Part shown: positions 13,926 through 21,679 of the stretch, one piece after another | How the letters are laid out: each line of letters opens with the position of its first letter | Position numbering within the stretch: the first letter of the stretch is position 1 | Assembly (NCBI GenBank): GCA_035532215.1 | Contig: DATKRK010000212.1 | Coordinates: forward strand, 1 to 21,679 | DNA length: 21,679 nucleotides | Direction of reading: 5' to 3' | Origin: JAICIG01 sp035532215 | Lineage (GTDB): Bacteria; Planctomycetota; Planctomycetia; Pirellulales; JAICIG01 | Made by a program: the position numbers and the translations under genes | The notes under the pieces: model-generated | Seen by the model: only the letters and a program-made list of their open reading frames with translations | Databases searched by the model: none | What the model was told of the DNA's origin: nothing

Positions 13926-15953
13926 ATGAAAACCGCCCTGCACGTCGATCGCGCGAGCAGTCCCAGTCCTTGGTGGCTGGTGCTGGGGCTCGTCGGCTTG
14001 GATTATTTCAGCACCTTGGCGTATTTGCCGACGATCATGGTCGAAGCCGCCGGCCATCTGGCGCCGCTGGCCGCGGCGCTGTTGGTGCTGGCGACCTTGC
14101 TGATGGCGCTGCCGGTGTACGCCTACGTCGTCGGACGTTCGCCGGACGGCCAGGGCGCCGTGGGGCTGCTCGAACAATTGCTGCGAGGTTGGCGCGGCAA
14201 GCTGTTGGTGCTGGTGCTGATGGGCTTCGTGGCCGCCGACTTCGTCGTCACGCGCAGCTTGTCGGTCGCCGACGCCTCGGCGCACGTGCTGCACAACCCG
14301 CATTGGCATCAGGCGGTCGAACGGCTCGCCCCGACCGACGACGAAGTCCGCCAAAGCGTCGGCGCCGAACTGTGGCAGCGGGTCAAGCCGTTCTGGACGC
14401 GGCAAATGGCGCTCACGATCGGGCTGTCGCTCGTGGCCTTCGCGTTTCTCTGGCTGCTGGAAGGCGGCTTTACGCGCAAGGTGCTCAAGCTGGCGGCCTG
14501 CGCCGTCGGCATCTATATGCTGCTCGCCGGGATCGTGATCTATAGCGGCTTGAAGCACTTGTATTTGCACCCCGAGTTGCTTGCCGCGTGGCGCGACCAG
14601 GTGCTGGCTTCGGCCGGCGGTCCGAAGGCGGGCCGCGCGGCGCTGTGGCAATTGCTCGTGGTCTCGATCGGCGCCTTTCCGCAGTTGGCGCTGGCCATCA
14701 GCGGCTTCGAGCTGAGCATCACCGTGGCGCCGCTCGTCAAAGGACGCCCGGACGACGATCCGCGCCGGCCGCGCGGCCGGATTCGCAACACGCGCAAACT
14801 GATGCTGGTCGCCGCGCTGGCGATGGGCGCCTATGTGCTCGGCGCCGTGTTGGTGACGACGCTGCTCATTCCCGGCGGCGCCATCGGTCCGGGCGGCGCG
14901 GCGCAGCATCGGGCGCTGGCCTACCTGGCGCACGGCGAAATGCTCAGCGATGGCCGCCCCGCTGCGGCGCTGAACGCCTGGTTCGGCCACGCCTTCGGCA
15001 GTCTGTACGACCTCTCGGCGGTGGTCGTGCTCTGCCTTGCTGGCGCCAGCGGCATGATCGCGCTTCGCGACCTGGCGCCTCAATATCTATACCGCTTGGG
15101 CATGGAAATGCACTGGGCGCTGCGGTTCGGAGTGATGATGCACCTGTTCAACGCCATCATTCTCGTCGTCACCGTGGCGTTTCACGCCAGCGTCTCGGCT
15201 CAGCAAGGCGCCTATGCCACCAGCGTGCTGGTGCTGCTCGCGGGGGCGGCTCTGGCGGCGACGATCGATTTGATCCAGCGCTATCGCGGCTCGCGGCTGC
15301 AAGCGCTCGTTTGCTCGCCGCCGGCGGCCGTGTTTGCGTTTTTCATCAGCATGGCAGCGCTGACGATCGTGGTAAACCGCTCGGGCCTGGCGATTTCGCT
15401 GCTGTTCGTGGCTGCGATTCTGACGTCTTCGGCGATCTCGCGCTGGATGCGGAGCACCGAGCTGCGATTCAAGGGCTTCTCCTTTGCCGACGAGCAGTCG
15501 CGGCGCCGCTGGGAAGAAATCCTGCAATTGGAATTTCAGGTGCTCGTGCCGCACCGGCCGGGCGTCTTTCCGCTGACCGAAAAGAACGAGCACGTGCGGC
15601 GCAAACACCGTCTCCCGGCCGACGCTTATCTGTTGTTCATCGAGGTCAGTCTGGGCGACCCGAGCGACTTTCAGCACGAGCCCTTGATGAAGATCGAGCG
15701 CGAAGACGAGTTGGAGGTGATTCGCGTCTCGCACGCCGCCTCGGTGGCGCACGTGCTGGCCGCGATCGGCCTGGAGTTTTGCCGCGTCGGCCGGCCGCCG
15801 GAGATCATCTTCGGCTGGTCGCACGAAACGCCCTTGGCGGCCAATTTGAACTTTCTGTTATTCGGCAAGGGCAACATTCCCTGGATGGTCAACGCCCTGG
15901 TTTGCAAAGCCGAACCGCTTGCCGAACGCCGCCCGCGGATCGTCGTGGGGTAG
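13926..15953 (+). CDS. APC-superfamily permease with C-terminal soluble domain
   Basis: The 675-aa protein has about twelve membrane helices (residues ~17-505) followed by a ~165-aa soluble tail. The first helix, GLVGLDYFSTLAYLPTIM (21-38), resembles the first helix of APC amino-acid and KimA-type potassium transporters. Helix 6 holds SIGAFPQLALAISGFELSI. The soluble tail (from about FKGFSFADEQSRRRWEE) is rich in charged residues, includes HRPGVFPLTEKNEH, and may be regulatory. The substrate cannot be named; amino acids or K+ are the reasonable options. ATG 13926 is used although its ribosome binding site is poor. A TATACT at 13856-13861 might be a -10, but it lacks a -35. Confidence 0.75.
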   Translation: MKTALHVDRASSPSPWWLVLGLVGLDYFSTLAYLPTIMVEAAGHLAPLAAALLVLATLLMALPVYAYVVGRSPDGQGAVGLLEQLLRGWRGKLLVLVLMGFVAADFVVTRSLSVADASAHVLHNPHWHQAVERLAPTDDEVRQSVGAELWQRVKPFWTRQMALTIGLSLVAFAFLWLLEGGFTRKVLKLAACAVGIYMLLAGIVIYSGLKHLYLHPELLAAWRDQVLASAGGPKAGRAALWQLLVVSIGAFPQLALAISGFELSITVAPLVKGRPDDDPRRPRGRIRNTRKLMLVAALAMGAYVLGAVLVTTLLIPGGAIGPGGAAQHRALAYLAHGEMLSDGRPAAALNAWFGHAFGSLYDLSAVVVLCLAGASGMIALRDLAPQYLYRLGMEMHWALRFGVMMHLFNAIILVVTVAFHASVSAQQGAYATSVLVLLAGAALAATIDLIQRYRGSRLQALVCSPPAAVFAFFISMAALTIVVNRSGLAISLLFVAAILTSSAISRWMRSTELRFKGFSFADEQSRRRWEEILQLEFQVLVPHRPGVFPLTEKNEHVRRKHRLPADAYLLFIEVSLGDPSDFQHEPLMKIEREDELEVIRVSHAASVAHVLAAIGLEFCRVGRPPEIIFGWSHETPLAANLNFLLFGKGNIPWMVNALVCKAEPLAERRPRIVVG

Positions 15954-16066
15954 CCAAAAACTCGGTCGGTTATTTTCTCCGCCCGGCGGGCGTTTGCGCA
16001 CTATACTTCGTGTTGCGGGCGCCCGGGCGCCATTCCCCTTTCATGTCTTTTGAGGGACGAATTTCT

Positions 16067-16462
16067 ATGGCCGATCCGTGGTTAGCGAGCTCAGGTTTAA
16101 TGGCTCCAGGCGGCGAGCAGCGGGCGCGAGAGGCGGTCAATCGCATTCTCGACCAGCCTTGGCCGAAGGGAGGTTCGGAACGGCGAGCCGCGAGCCGATT
16201 GCCCTTTTTCGGGCCGGTCTCCGTCGGTTTGCACGGCGCCGAGTTCCCCCGGTTCTCCGCTTTCGCTCGCGACATTTCGCCCTTGGGCGTCGGGCTGCTG
16301 CACATCATGCCTTTGGAGTGCGGCGAAGTCGTCGTGACGCTGCGTCGAGAAGGCGAGGCCCCGCTGGCCTTGCGCACCCAAATCATGTGGTGCGAGGACT
16401 GCGGGGAGGGCTGGTATGCGAGCGGCGGGCGTTTCCTGGACGTCGTCGAGCCTGAATGCTAA
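16067..16462 (+). CDS. PilZ-domain protein, likely c-di-GMP receptor
   Basis: The 131-aa protein is a single PilZ domain after a short helical lead. Both c-di-GMP motifs are visible: RxxxR as Arg40-Ala-Ala-Ser-Arg44, and DxSxxG as Asp69-Ile-Ser-Pro-Leu-Gly74. The beta-barrel continues through GEVVVTLRREG and LRTQIMWCEDCGEGWYASGGRFLD, typical of PilZ carboxy termini. It should bind c-di-GMP and relay the signal to motility or envelope functions; the partner is unknown. ATG 16067 has GAGGG about ten bases upstream; an in-frame ATG at 16043 would add eight residues. A TATACT at 16002-16007 might be its -10, but no matching -35 is seen. Its stop overlaps the convergent gene's stop. Confidence 0.85.
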   Translation: MADPWLASSGLMAPGGEQRAREAVNRILDQPWPKGGSERRAASRLPFFGPVSVGLHGAEFPRFSAFARDISPLGVGLLHIMPLECGEVVVTLRREGEAPLALRTQIMWCEDCGEGWYASGGRFLDVVEPEC

Positions 16463-17253
16463 CGGCGGACGGCAGGCGGACGCTGCCAAGCCGGCAGCGT
16501 CCGCCCGGCGGCGCGAGTCGCCGTTTGGGCTGCGGTCTTTGCCGTGGGCTCTGTTTCGTGGGCGACCGGTGCGTCTAGCGGTGCGTCGCTGCCGGGCGAC
16601 GCGGCGAATTTAACCTGCGACCGCCGGGGCGTCGTCGATCGGACGGTTTCGGTTTTCGCCTTCGACTCCGATTCGGCCGGCTCGGACGACTCGGCTGGGG
16701 CGGATGCGATCTCGACGGGCTTGGATTCTCGTCGTGAACTCTTGGCCTCGGAGAGCGGCGGCGCGTGATAGACGGCTCCGCCCGGCACGGGGCCGAAATG
16801 CGGCGCCGGCGCCGAACGGCGAGTTTTCCCCGCGTGATGTTGAATCTTGGCCTGCGTCAAATAAGGGTTGAAACGCTTATTGCCATGAATCAACCACGGG
16901 TTGCGGCCCAACAGTCTTTGGTTCCAATCGGCGCCCCAATAAACGCCTTTCGGAAAATACGGACACAGGCGGACGTAATGGGCCGGCGGATAGTAAATTC
17001 GATCGGGAAAGGGCACGCGAAACGGCTGCGGCGTCATCGTGTAGGCCAAGCCGGCCGGATAGGGCGAAGACGGGATGCCACTGCCTGCGAGCATCCGCTG
17101 GCTTTGCAACGCGTCTTCGCTGGGGGTCTCGTCGCGTTGGCCCTCGACTTCCTCTGCCACCGCGGGCGCTGGGAACAACGTTTGATCTTGGCCCGCTGCC
17201 GAGCGGACGCTTAGGGCGACCAACGCCGCCGTCGCAAACTGTAACAGTTTCAT
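16459..17253 (-). CDS. Secreted Pro/aromatic-rich protein, function unknown
   Basis: The 264-aa protein starts with a clear signal peptide (MKLLQFATAALVALSVRSAAG, cleaved near residue 21). Residues 60-131 are rich in Pro, Tyr, Trp and Phe (PYPAGLAYTMTPQPFRVPFP, RIYYPPAHYVRLCPYFPKG, NPWLIHGNKRFNPY), and the rest is a charged, probably disordered Ser/Glu/Lys tail. I do not recognise a functional family; its style suits planctomycete envelope proteins. ATG 17253 has AGGGAA seven bases upstream. A longer in-frame opening to 17460 only reads through the 63-bp tandem repeat and is rejected. It ends tail-to-tail with the PilZ gene, sharing four bases. Confidence 0.7.
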   Translation of the reverse strand: MKLLQFATAALVALSVRSAAGQDQTLFPAPAVAEEVEGQRDETPSEDALQSQRMLAGSGIPSSPYPAGLAYTMTPQPFRVPFPDRIYYPPAHYVRLCPYFPKGVYWGADWNQRLLGRNPWLIHGNKRFNPYLTQAKIQHHAGKTRRSAPAPHFGPVPGGAVYHAPPLSEAKSSRRESKPVEIASAPAESSEPAESESKAKTETVRSTTPRRSQVKFAASPGSDAPLDAPVAHETEPTAKTAAQTATRAAGRTLPAWQRPPAVRR

Positions 17254-17274
17254 CGTTTCGTTCCCTGCACGGTA

Positions 17275-17420
17275 CGAGTAGCAGCGGCATCCCTGCCGCT
17301 TGAAAGCAACGCGGCAAGATGCCGCGTCTACATCTAACGAGTAGCAGCGGCATCCCTGCCGCTTGAAAGCAACGCGGCAAGATGCCGCGTCTACATTTAA
17401 CGAGTAGAAGCGGCATCCCT
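17275..17420. repeat. 63-bp tandem repeat, 2.3 copies, double hairpin
   Basis: Copies are 17275-17337 and 17338-17400, nearly identical, with a partial third at 17401-17420. Each unit has a hairpin AGCGGCA/TGCCGCT and a longer perfect one, ACGCGGCA-AGA-TGCCGCGT, framed by GTAG and CTAC. It lies 22 bp upstream of the secreted-protein ATG (17253), so transcribed copies would form leader hairpins. The unit is a multiple of three and stop-free in one minus-strand frame, which makes an artificial ORF extension. Confidence 0.85.
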
Positions 17421-17526
17421 CGTAACCGATCGACTCGACCGAGGTTCGGAATGCGAACAATTTTCGGCGATCGTCAAGGTTGCCGCAGTTTGGCCATTTG
17501 CCGCGGCCGGCGAAGGTCGCCTAAAT

Positions 17527-18498
17527 TCACGCAATATCTGACGGCGGCGATGCGGGAGGGGAAAGGCCTGGGGCGCGTTGCCGGGCGCCAGCGATCAACT
17601 CGGCGGCGCCGCGGGACAATAGTTCGGCGGCTGCGCTTTGGCCTAACTCAGCCGCCGCCGCAAGATCGCCGGCGACTTCGGCGGCAATCCGCTGCACGCC
17701 GTCCTGGCTGAGCACGACTGCGCTCAGGCGAAGCAAATCGCCCTCAACACGGCCCCAGGCGCCAACCGGCGCCAGACAACCGCCGAGCAAGGTTGCCAGC
17801 AAGGCGCGCTCGGCCAGCAAGGCCGCATGCGTCTCACGGTCGTCGAGCGGAACCAGGGCCGAGCGTGTGGGGGAATCGTCGCTGCGCGTTTCTAGCCCCA
17901 AGGCGCCCTGGCCGACTGCGGGTAACATCAGCGTTTTGGGCAGCACCTGCGTGATCTCGCCAGCCAACCCCAGACGCTCCAACCCGGCTTCGGCCAGAAT
18001 CAAGGCGTCGTACTGGCCTTCGGCGAGTTTGCGCAGCCGCGTGTCGATGTTGCCGCGAACGTCTTGCATTTTCAAGTCGGGCCGGGCGTGCCACAATTGC
18101 GTCCGGCGGCGCAGGCTGCCGGTTCCGACGACGGCGCCCTGCGGCAATGCTTCCCAGGACGACGCCTTGCCGCTGACCAATACGTCGCCCGCAGGGCCGC
18201 GCGGCGGCACGGCCGTCAGCATCAAGCCCTCGACCGCATCGGTCGGCAAGTCTTTCAAGCTGTGGACGGCCAGATCGATTTCCCCAGCCAGCAGCGCGCG
18301 CTGGAGTTCCTTGGTGAACACGCCTTGACCGCCCATGCCGCCGATCGGGCCGCGCTGCTCGCGATCGCCGCGCGTCGTGAGCAGCACCATTTCGACTTCG
18401 ACGTCGCGCTCGGCGAGCCTGGCGGCCACCCAGTCGGCTTGCCACCGCGCCAAGGGGCTGGCGCGAGTTCCTAAACGCAGGGGTCGAACCGAACTCAT
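17527..18498 (-). CDS. hemC: Porphobilinogen deaminase (hydroxymethylbilane synthase)
   Basis: The 323-aa cytoplasmic enzyme joins four porphobilinogens into hydroxymethylbilane in heme and tetrapyrrole synthesis. Landmarks are RLGTRASPLARWQ (8-20), VHSLKDLPT (79-86, with the catalytic aspartate Asp83), GSLRRRTQL (127-135), VRGNIDTRL (148-155) and LLGGCLAPVGAW (238-248), where Cys241 holds the dipyrromethane cofactor. The length fits the family, with a short Pro-rich tail extra. ATG 18498 is chosen; a TTG four codons earlier is less likely. It lies 13 bp behind the DUF502 gene in the same direction, so the two are probably cotranscribed. Confidence 0.95.
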   Translation of the reverse strand: MSSVRPLRLGTRASPLARWQADWVAARLAERDVEVEMVLLTTRGDREQRGPIGGMGGQGVFTKELQRALLAGEIDLAVHSLKDLPTDAVEGLMLTAVPPRGPAGDVLVSGKASSWEALPQGAVVGTGSLRRRTQLWHARPDLKMQDVRGNIDTRLRKLAEGQYDALILAEAGLERLGLAGEITQVLPKTLMLPAVGQGALGLETRSDDSPTRSALVPLDDRETHAALLAERALLATLLGGCLAPVGAWGRVEGDLLRLSAVVLSQDGVQRIAAEVAGDLAAAAELGQSAAAELLSRGAAELIAGARQRAPGLSPPASPPSDIA

Positions 18499-18511
18499 AC
18501 AGCCGCCCAAT

Positions 18512-19438
18512 CTAAGTTGCCGTCTCGAGATTGCCGTTCACCTGGTGCGCCGGCACGACCACCCCGCAACTGATGACGAACTGCAACGCCTGGTCCATGG
18601 TCAAGTTGAGATCGATCGTTTCGCTTTTGGGGACGGTGATGGTGTAGCCAGTCACCGACATGGGCGAGCTGGGAATCATCATCGACAGCATCGGCTCGCC
18701 CGTCGCCGAGCGGATGTCGGCCAGGCTTTCGCCCGTCACGAACCCGATCGACCAAATGCCCTTGCGCGGGTATTCGACGGCCACCACCCGAGTGTACTCG
18801 ATTTCGCGGTCGTCGAACATGAAGTCGGTGACCTGTTTGACCGAATCGTAGACATTCCGCACCAACGGCAGGCGGTAAACTCCGCGTTCCAGCACGTTCC
18901 ATAAAACCCTGCCGATGCCCGCGGCCAGGAACTTGCCCAGCAAATAGAGCAGCAGCACGAACACGCACAAGAATATCGGCACCACGCGCTGCGGCGTCAG
19001 GTATTTCAACTCGGCGTAACGCTGATAGACGGCCCGCGGATTGCCCGAGAGGACGACGCCGGCCGGATCGTCGACGGTGACCGCTTGCAGCACGTCGCGC
19101 GGCAAGTACAACCCGCCGGGGCTGCGGTCATAGCGTTCGCCCGTGGGGAGCGTCAGCGAAGGCGGCTCGCCGCCCGGACTGTCGGCGATTTGCTTCTGCA
19201 CCGCCGGATCGGCGAGTTTTTCGGCATCCTGGCGGCTCCAATAGAGCGCCATCACGTTGCGGGCGCCGATCGTCACCGGCTCGAGCGCGTATTGCTGGAT
19301 GGTGCCGGCGACCCACAAAAAAATCACGACCGTCAACAACGGCGGCAACACCACGCCCAGTCCGCGTAGCACGGCTTGGCGGAAAGGTCGCAGCCGAGAA
19401 GAACGCGTTCTGGCGGCAAGGCGGCTCACAGGCGACAT
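18512..19438 (-). CDS. DUF502 family membrane protein with large inserted loop
   Basis: The 308-aa inner-membrane protein is of the DUF502 family (related to plant LIKE-COV proteins); the biochemical role is unknown. It has two membrane helices (about 26-46 and 152-175). The family core follows: RLPLVRNVYDSVKQVTDF (189-206), VEYPRKGIWSIGFVTGE (221-237) and PMSVTGYTITVPKSE (259-273). The ~105 residues between the helices are far longer than the short loop of typical members. ATG 19438 has GAGGAT six bases upstream. It precedes hemC by 13 bp and probably shares its transcript; a functional link to heme synthesis is not evident. Confidence 0.88.
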   Translation of the reverse strand: MSPVSRLAARTRSSRLRPFRQAVLRGLGVVLPPLLTVVIFLWVAGTIQQYALEPVTIGARNVMALYWSRQDAEKLADPAVQKQIADSPGGEPPSLTLPTGERYDRSPGGLYLPRDVLQAVTVDDPAGVVLSGNPRAVYQRYAELKYLTPQRVVPIFLCVFVLLLYLLGKFLAAGIGRVLWNVLERGVYRLPLVRNVYDSVKQVTDFMFDDREIEYTRVVAVEYPRKGIWSIGFVTGESLADIRSATGEPMLSMMIPSSPMSVTGYTITVPKSETIDLNLTMDQALQFVISCGVVVPAHQVNGNLETAT

Positions 19439-19553
19439 TTCGATCCTCGTTCCTGCGGTGCGGTTGAATCATCAGAGCAGGGCCTGGCGTTCGCCCGGCG
19501 AAGGGTCGTGATTCCGCCAAAGGTTCACGGGTCTGCGGACGCTTCCCGAAATC

Positions 19554-19582
19554 ATTATAGAGGATCGGGCTGCGAGCGAAAA
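19554..19582 (-). promoter_or_regulatory. Candidate sigma-70 promoter of DUF502-hemC
   Basis: On the minus strand there is TATAAT (19559 down to 19554), with TTTTCG 17 bp upstream (19582-19577). It lies 116 bp before the DUF502 start in the spacer behind comF. The -35 is weak (3/6). Confidence 0.35.
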
Positions 19583-19583
19583 A

Positions 19584-20390
19584 TCAGCGCAAGCGGGAGT
19601 CGTTTCCCGAAGCTCGCGCAACCACCGCCACCGATACGGCCGCGGCCCCCGAACGGCGCAAGACGCGGGCGATCTCGCCGCAGGTGGCGCCTGTCGTCAG
19701 AATGTCGTCGATCAGCAATACGCGAGTCTCGCGGAAATCCGCCCCTTTGCGCAACCGGAACGCCCCTCGCACGTTGGCCAATCGGGCGCCGGGCGAAAGG
19801 CCGCTTTGCGGCTGGGTATGCCGCCGGCGGACCAGGCAGCCGGCGGCGTTAGGAACCGCCAGGCGTCGCGCCAAGCTTTCGCCGAGAAGCTCGGCGCTGT
19901 TCGACCCGCGCAGGGCGCGCCGCAGCCAGTGCATCGGCACGGGCAAAATAGCATCGGCGCGCCAAGCTGCCAGCGAGGCGCCGATGCGGCCAAACAGCAA
20001 GTCGCCGATCGCCGCCGTCAGCGGCGCTTCGTGCGAATGCTTCATTCGCAACACGAGCGATCTCAGCTCCTGGGCGTAATCTCCCAGCGTCCAAACGCGC
20101 TCGAACGCCGTCGGATGATCGCTGCAGTTCGAACAGACTTCCAATTCCGGCAATGCCAGGCGTTCACCGCAGCGCGGGCACCGAGGCGCGGCGTCGGCCA
20201 GCAAGCGCTGCCGGCAAACCTGGCAGATTGCGACCGGCTCCGCGGCGCCAGACATGTCGGCGTCGCAACTGGCGCAGCGCAACGGAAAGACCAAATCGAT
20301 CCAGCGGCGCGGAACCTGCGCCACGATCGAGCGCCAGCGGCGCCAGGGCGTCAATGATTCTTGTTTCGCCACGGGATCACCGTCTTGCAT
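19584..20390 (-). CDS. ComF family phosphoribosyltransferase-like protein
   Basis: The 268-aa protein has two parts. The amino-terminal half carries four CxxC pairs (Cys39/42, 56/59, 71/74, 86/89), a zinc-binding region. The carboxy-terminal half is a type I phosphoribosyltransferase domain with the PRPP signature VLLIDDILTTGAT (224-236) and ILPVPMHWLRRALRGSNSAE (148-167). Homologues (ComF, GntX) are tied to DNA uptake or its regulation in some bacteria, but the reaction is unknown. ATG 20390 is chosen over a distant upstream start at 20513, whose lead would come from the repeat region; the ribosome binding site is weak. It shares its upstream spacer with the divergent dus gene. Confidence 0.88.
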   Translation of the reverse strand: MQDGDPVAKQESLTPWRRWRSIVAQVPRRWIDLVFPLRCASCDADMSGAAEPVAICQVCRQRLLADAAPRCPRCGERLALPELEVCSNCSDHPTAFERVWTLGDYAQELRSLVLRMKHSHEAPLTAAIGDLLFGRIGASLAAWRADAILPVPMHWLRRALRGSNSAELLGESLARRLAVPNAAGCLVRRRHTQPQSGLSPGARLANVRGAFRLRKGADFRETRVLLIDDILTTGATCGEIARVLRRSGAAAVSVAVVARASGNDSRLR

Positions 20391-20503
20391 GGAGTTCTCA
20401 TTCGTTCGCACTCGCCGCGGACGGCTGCTCGCGAAAGAATACTTTTTACTTAAGCGTTTGCGGGATAGCCTACGACATTGGGCGTGATGATTTCCAGTCG
20501 CGG

Positions 20504-20584
20504 GTAGAGGCAACAGCTTGCCGCTTCAGAAGACGGAGAAGCGGCAGCTTGCCGCTTCGAAACGCGGCAGGATGCCGCGTCTAC
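20504..20584. repeat. Dispersed hairpin repeat related to the 63-bp tandem repeat
   Basis: The segment runs from GTAG (20504-20507) to CTAC (20581-20584). It contains AAGCGGCA/TGCCGCTT and ACGCGGCA-GGA-TGCCGCGT hairpins; the latter matches the second hairpin of the tandem repeat at 17275-17420 except in its loop. An upstream GCCGCTTC can pair alternatively with GAAGCGGC. It fills the spacer between comF and dus. Confidence 0.7.
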
Positions 20585-20647
20585 GGCGGAAATGCCACGA
20601 TTGGGCTCCCTTGACCTGTCGCGGACCGCCATGACAAAATCGAGCGG

Positions 20648-21679
20648 ATGGCTTACGCATTATCCCCGCTCAAAATTGGCGAAGTCGAAATCGGTTTTCC
20701 AGTCGTGCAAGCGGCCTTGTCGGGCTATAGCGACATGGCGATGCGCGTGATTGCGCGGCGGTTGGGCGCGTCGTATACGCTGTGCGAGGTCGTGCTCGAC
20801 CGGCTCGTGCTCGAAGCAGGCCGCAAGACGCGCCGCCGCTTCATGCAGATGCTCGACGAGGAACATCCGGTCGGCGGGCAACTCATGGGCAGCGACCCGG
20901 TCGAGTTCGGCCCGGCCGCGGCGGAGTTGGCTGCCGCGGGTTTTGACGTGATCGACATCAACTTCGGCTGCCCGGTGAAGAAAGTGCTGGGCCGCTGCCG
21001 AGGCGGTTATCTGCTGAGCCAGCCCGAGACGGCGCTGGAAATCGTCTCGCGGGTTCGCGACGCCGTGCCCAGCGACAAGCCGGTGACGGTGAAAATGCGC
21101 CGCGGCTTGGACGACAGCCAGGAAAGCCGCGACAACTTCTTCGCCATCTTCGATGGCGCCTTCGCCCGCGGCGCCGCGGCCATCACCGTACACGGCCGCA
21201 CGGTCGAGCAGCGTTACGTCGGTCCCAGCCGCTGGGAGTTCTTGCGAGAGGTCAAGCAGCACGCCGGGCAACGGGTCGTGCTGGGCAGCGGCGATTTGTT
21301 CACGGCCCGAGACTGCCTGAACATGCTCGAGCAGACGAAGGTCGACGGCGTAACCGCGGCTCGCGGCGCGATCGGCAACCCGTGGATTTTTTTCCAGGCC
21401 CGGGCCTTGGCCGCCGGGGCGCCGCTACCCGATCCGCCGAGCCTCTATGAGCAGCGCGAAGTGATCCGCGAGCACTATCGGCTGGCCGCGGAGATCTACG
21501 GGCCCGAGGTCTGCGGCCGGCAGATGCGCAAGTTCGGCATCAAGTATTCGCAGCTTCACCCGCAACCGACCGAAGTGCGCGACGCGTTCATCGCCGTGCG
21601 GCGAGCCGAAGATTGGCCGAAGGTGCTCGATCGCTATTACGCCGAAGATCTGCCCGGCCGTTATCCCGAGCCCGACGAC
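20648..21679 (+). CDS. dus: tRNA-dihydrouridine synthase (partial, 3' end outside window)
   Basis: 344 codons are visible with no stop before the window edge. The protein is an FMN-dependent enzyme that reduces uridine to dihydrouridine in tRNA D-loops. Landmarks are PVVQAALSGYSDMAMRVIARR (18-37, flavin region), DVIDINFGCPVKKVLGRC (100-117, catalytic Cys108), VTVKMRRG and AITVHGRTVEQRY, and VTAARGAIGNPWIFFQ. The length already exceeds that of most Dus proteins, so the stop should be close. Which subfamily (DusA, B or C) cannot be decided here. ATG 20648 lacks a strong ribosome binding site; TTGACC (20611) and CAAAAT (20635) would give an almost leaderless transcript. Confidence 0.92.
   Translation, partial: MAYALSPLKIGEVEIGFPVVQAALSGYSDMAMRVIARRLGASYTLCEVVLDRLVLEAGRKTRRRFMQMLDEEHPVGGQLMGSDPVEFGPAAAELAAAGFDVIDINFGCPVKKVLGRCRGGYLLSQPETALEIVSRVRDAVPSDKPVTVKMRRGLDDSQESRDNFFAIFDGAFARGAAAITVHGRTVEQRYVGPSRWEFLREVKQHAGQRVVLGSGDLFTARDCLNMLEQTKVDGVTAARGAIGNPWIFFQARALAAGAPLPDPPSLYEQREVIREHYRLAAEIYGPEVCGRQMRKFGIKYSQLHPQPTEVRDAFIAVRRAEDWPKVLDRYYAEDLPGRYPEPDD

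Noticed and set aside
13797..15083. 428-aa minus-strand frame opposite the permease
   Set aside because: It is a low-complexity Gln/His/Arg-rich antisense shadow. The plus strand encodes an obvious membrane protein.
17275..17420. CRISPR array
   Set aside because: The units are contiguous 63-bp tandem copies without variable spacers, and no cas genes are nearby.
17254..17460. Amino-terminal extension of the secreted protein to 333 aa
   Set aside because: The extra sequence is translated tandem repeat. A signal peptide and a good ribosome binding site begin at 17253.

Overview
The window is GC-rich, gene-dense bacterial chromosome, most likely from a planctomycete of the Pirellulales type. 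The signs are a large protein with the 'HKWLGI' J-like amino terminus joined through one membrane helix to lectin-like modules, a secreted protein with the 'RWWYW...RWVVW' tryptophan motif, and many hairpin-forming dispersed repeats between genes. This assignment is from recognition, not a database search. No tRNA, rRNA, CRISPR array, transposase or phage gene was seen.

Layout. Positions 1-424 hold repeats only. A divergent pair follows: a Gly/Tyr-rich secreted protein (425-1291, minus) and a DUF6817-like protein (1596-2171, plus). Two inverted copies of a ~140-bp element with terminal inverted repeats flank the pair, and each abuts or overlaps the 3' end of a gene. A cytidylate-kinase-like protein (2320-3024, minus) comes next, then a 426-bp gene-free stretch with a large inverted repeat.

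The core is one minus-strand operon, 9939 down to 3451. Its order atpD-C-Q-R-B-E-F-A-G is that of the N-type (alternative) F-ATPase. All nine genes look intact, and nearly all junctions are 1-8 nt overlaps. The exception is a 14-bp gap with a strong ribosome binding site before the c-subunit gene. There is no separate delta gene; the long AtpF carries a delta-like carboxy terminus. The c subunit keeps Gln30, Glu63, Ser64 and Tyr68, most of the known Na+-ligand set. A sigma-54-like site lies just upstream of atpD, with an inverted repeat at enhancer distance.

Beyond the operon lie a divergent 1071-aa membrane-anchored J-like/lectin-like protein, a small membrane protein with an HELVH motif, an APC-type 12-helix permease with a soluble tail, a PilZ protein and a secreted proline/aromatic-rich protein. 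Next are a DUF502-hemC pair (membrane protein and porphobilinogen deaminase), a ComF-like phosphoribosyltransferase and a tRNA-dihydrouridine synthase still open at the window edge. A 63-bp double-hairpin tandem repeat precedes the secreted-protein gene, and a related unit lies between comF and dus.

The best leads are the paired terminal-inverted-repeat elements at gene ends, the N-ATPase with its b-delta fusion and possible sigma-54 control, and the GTAG...CTAC hairpin-repeat family. I saw no clearly new multi-gene system.
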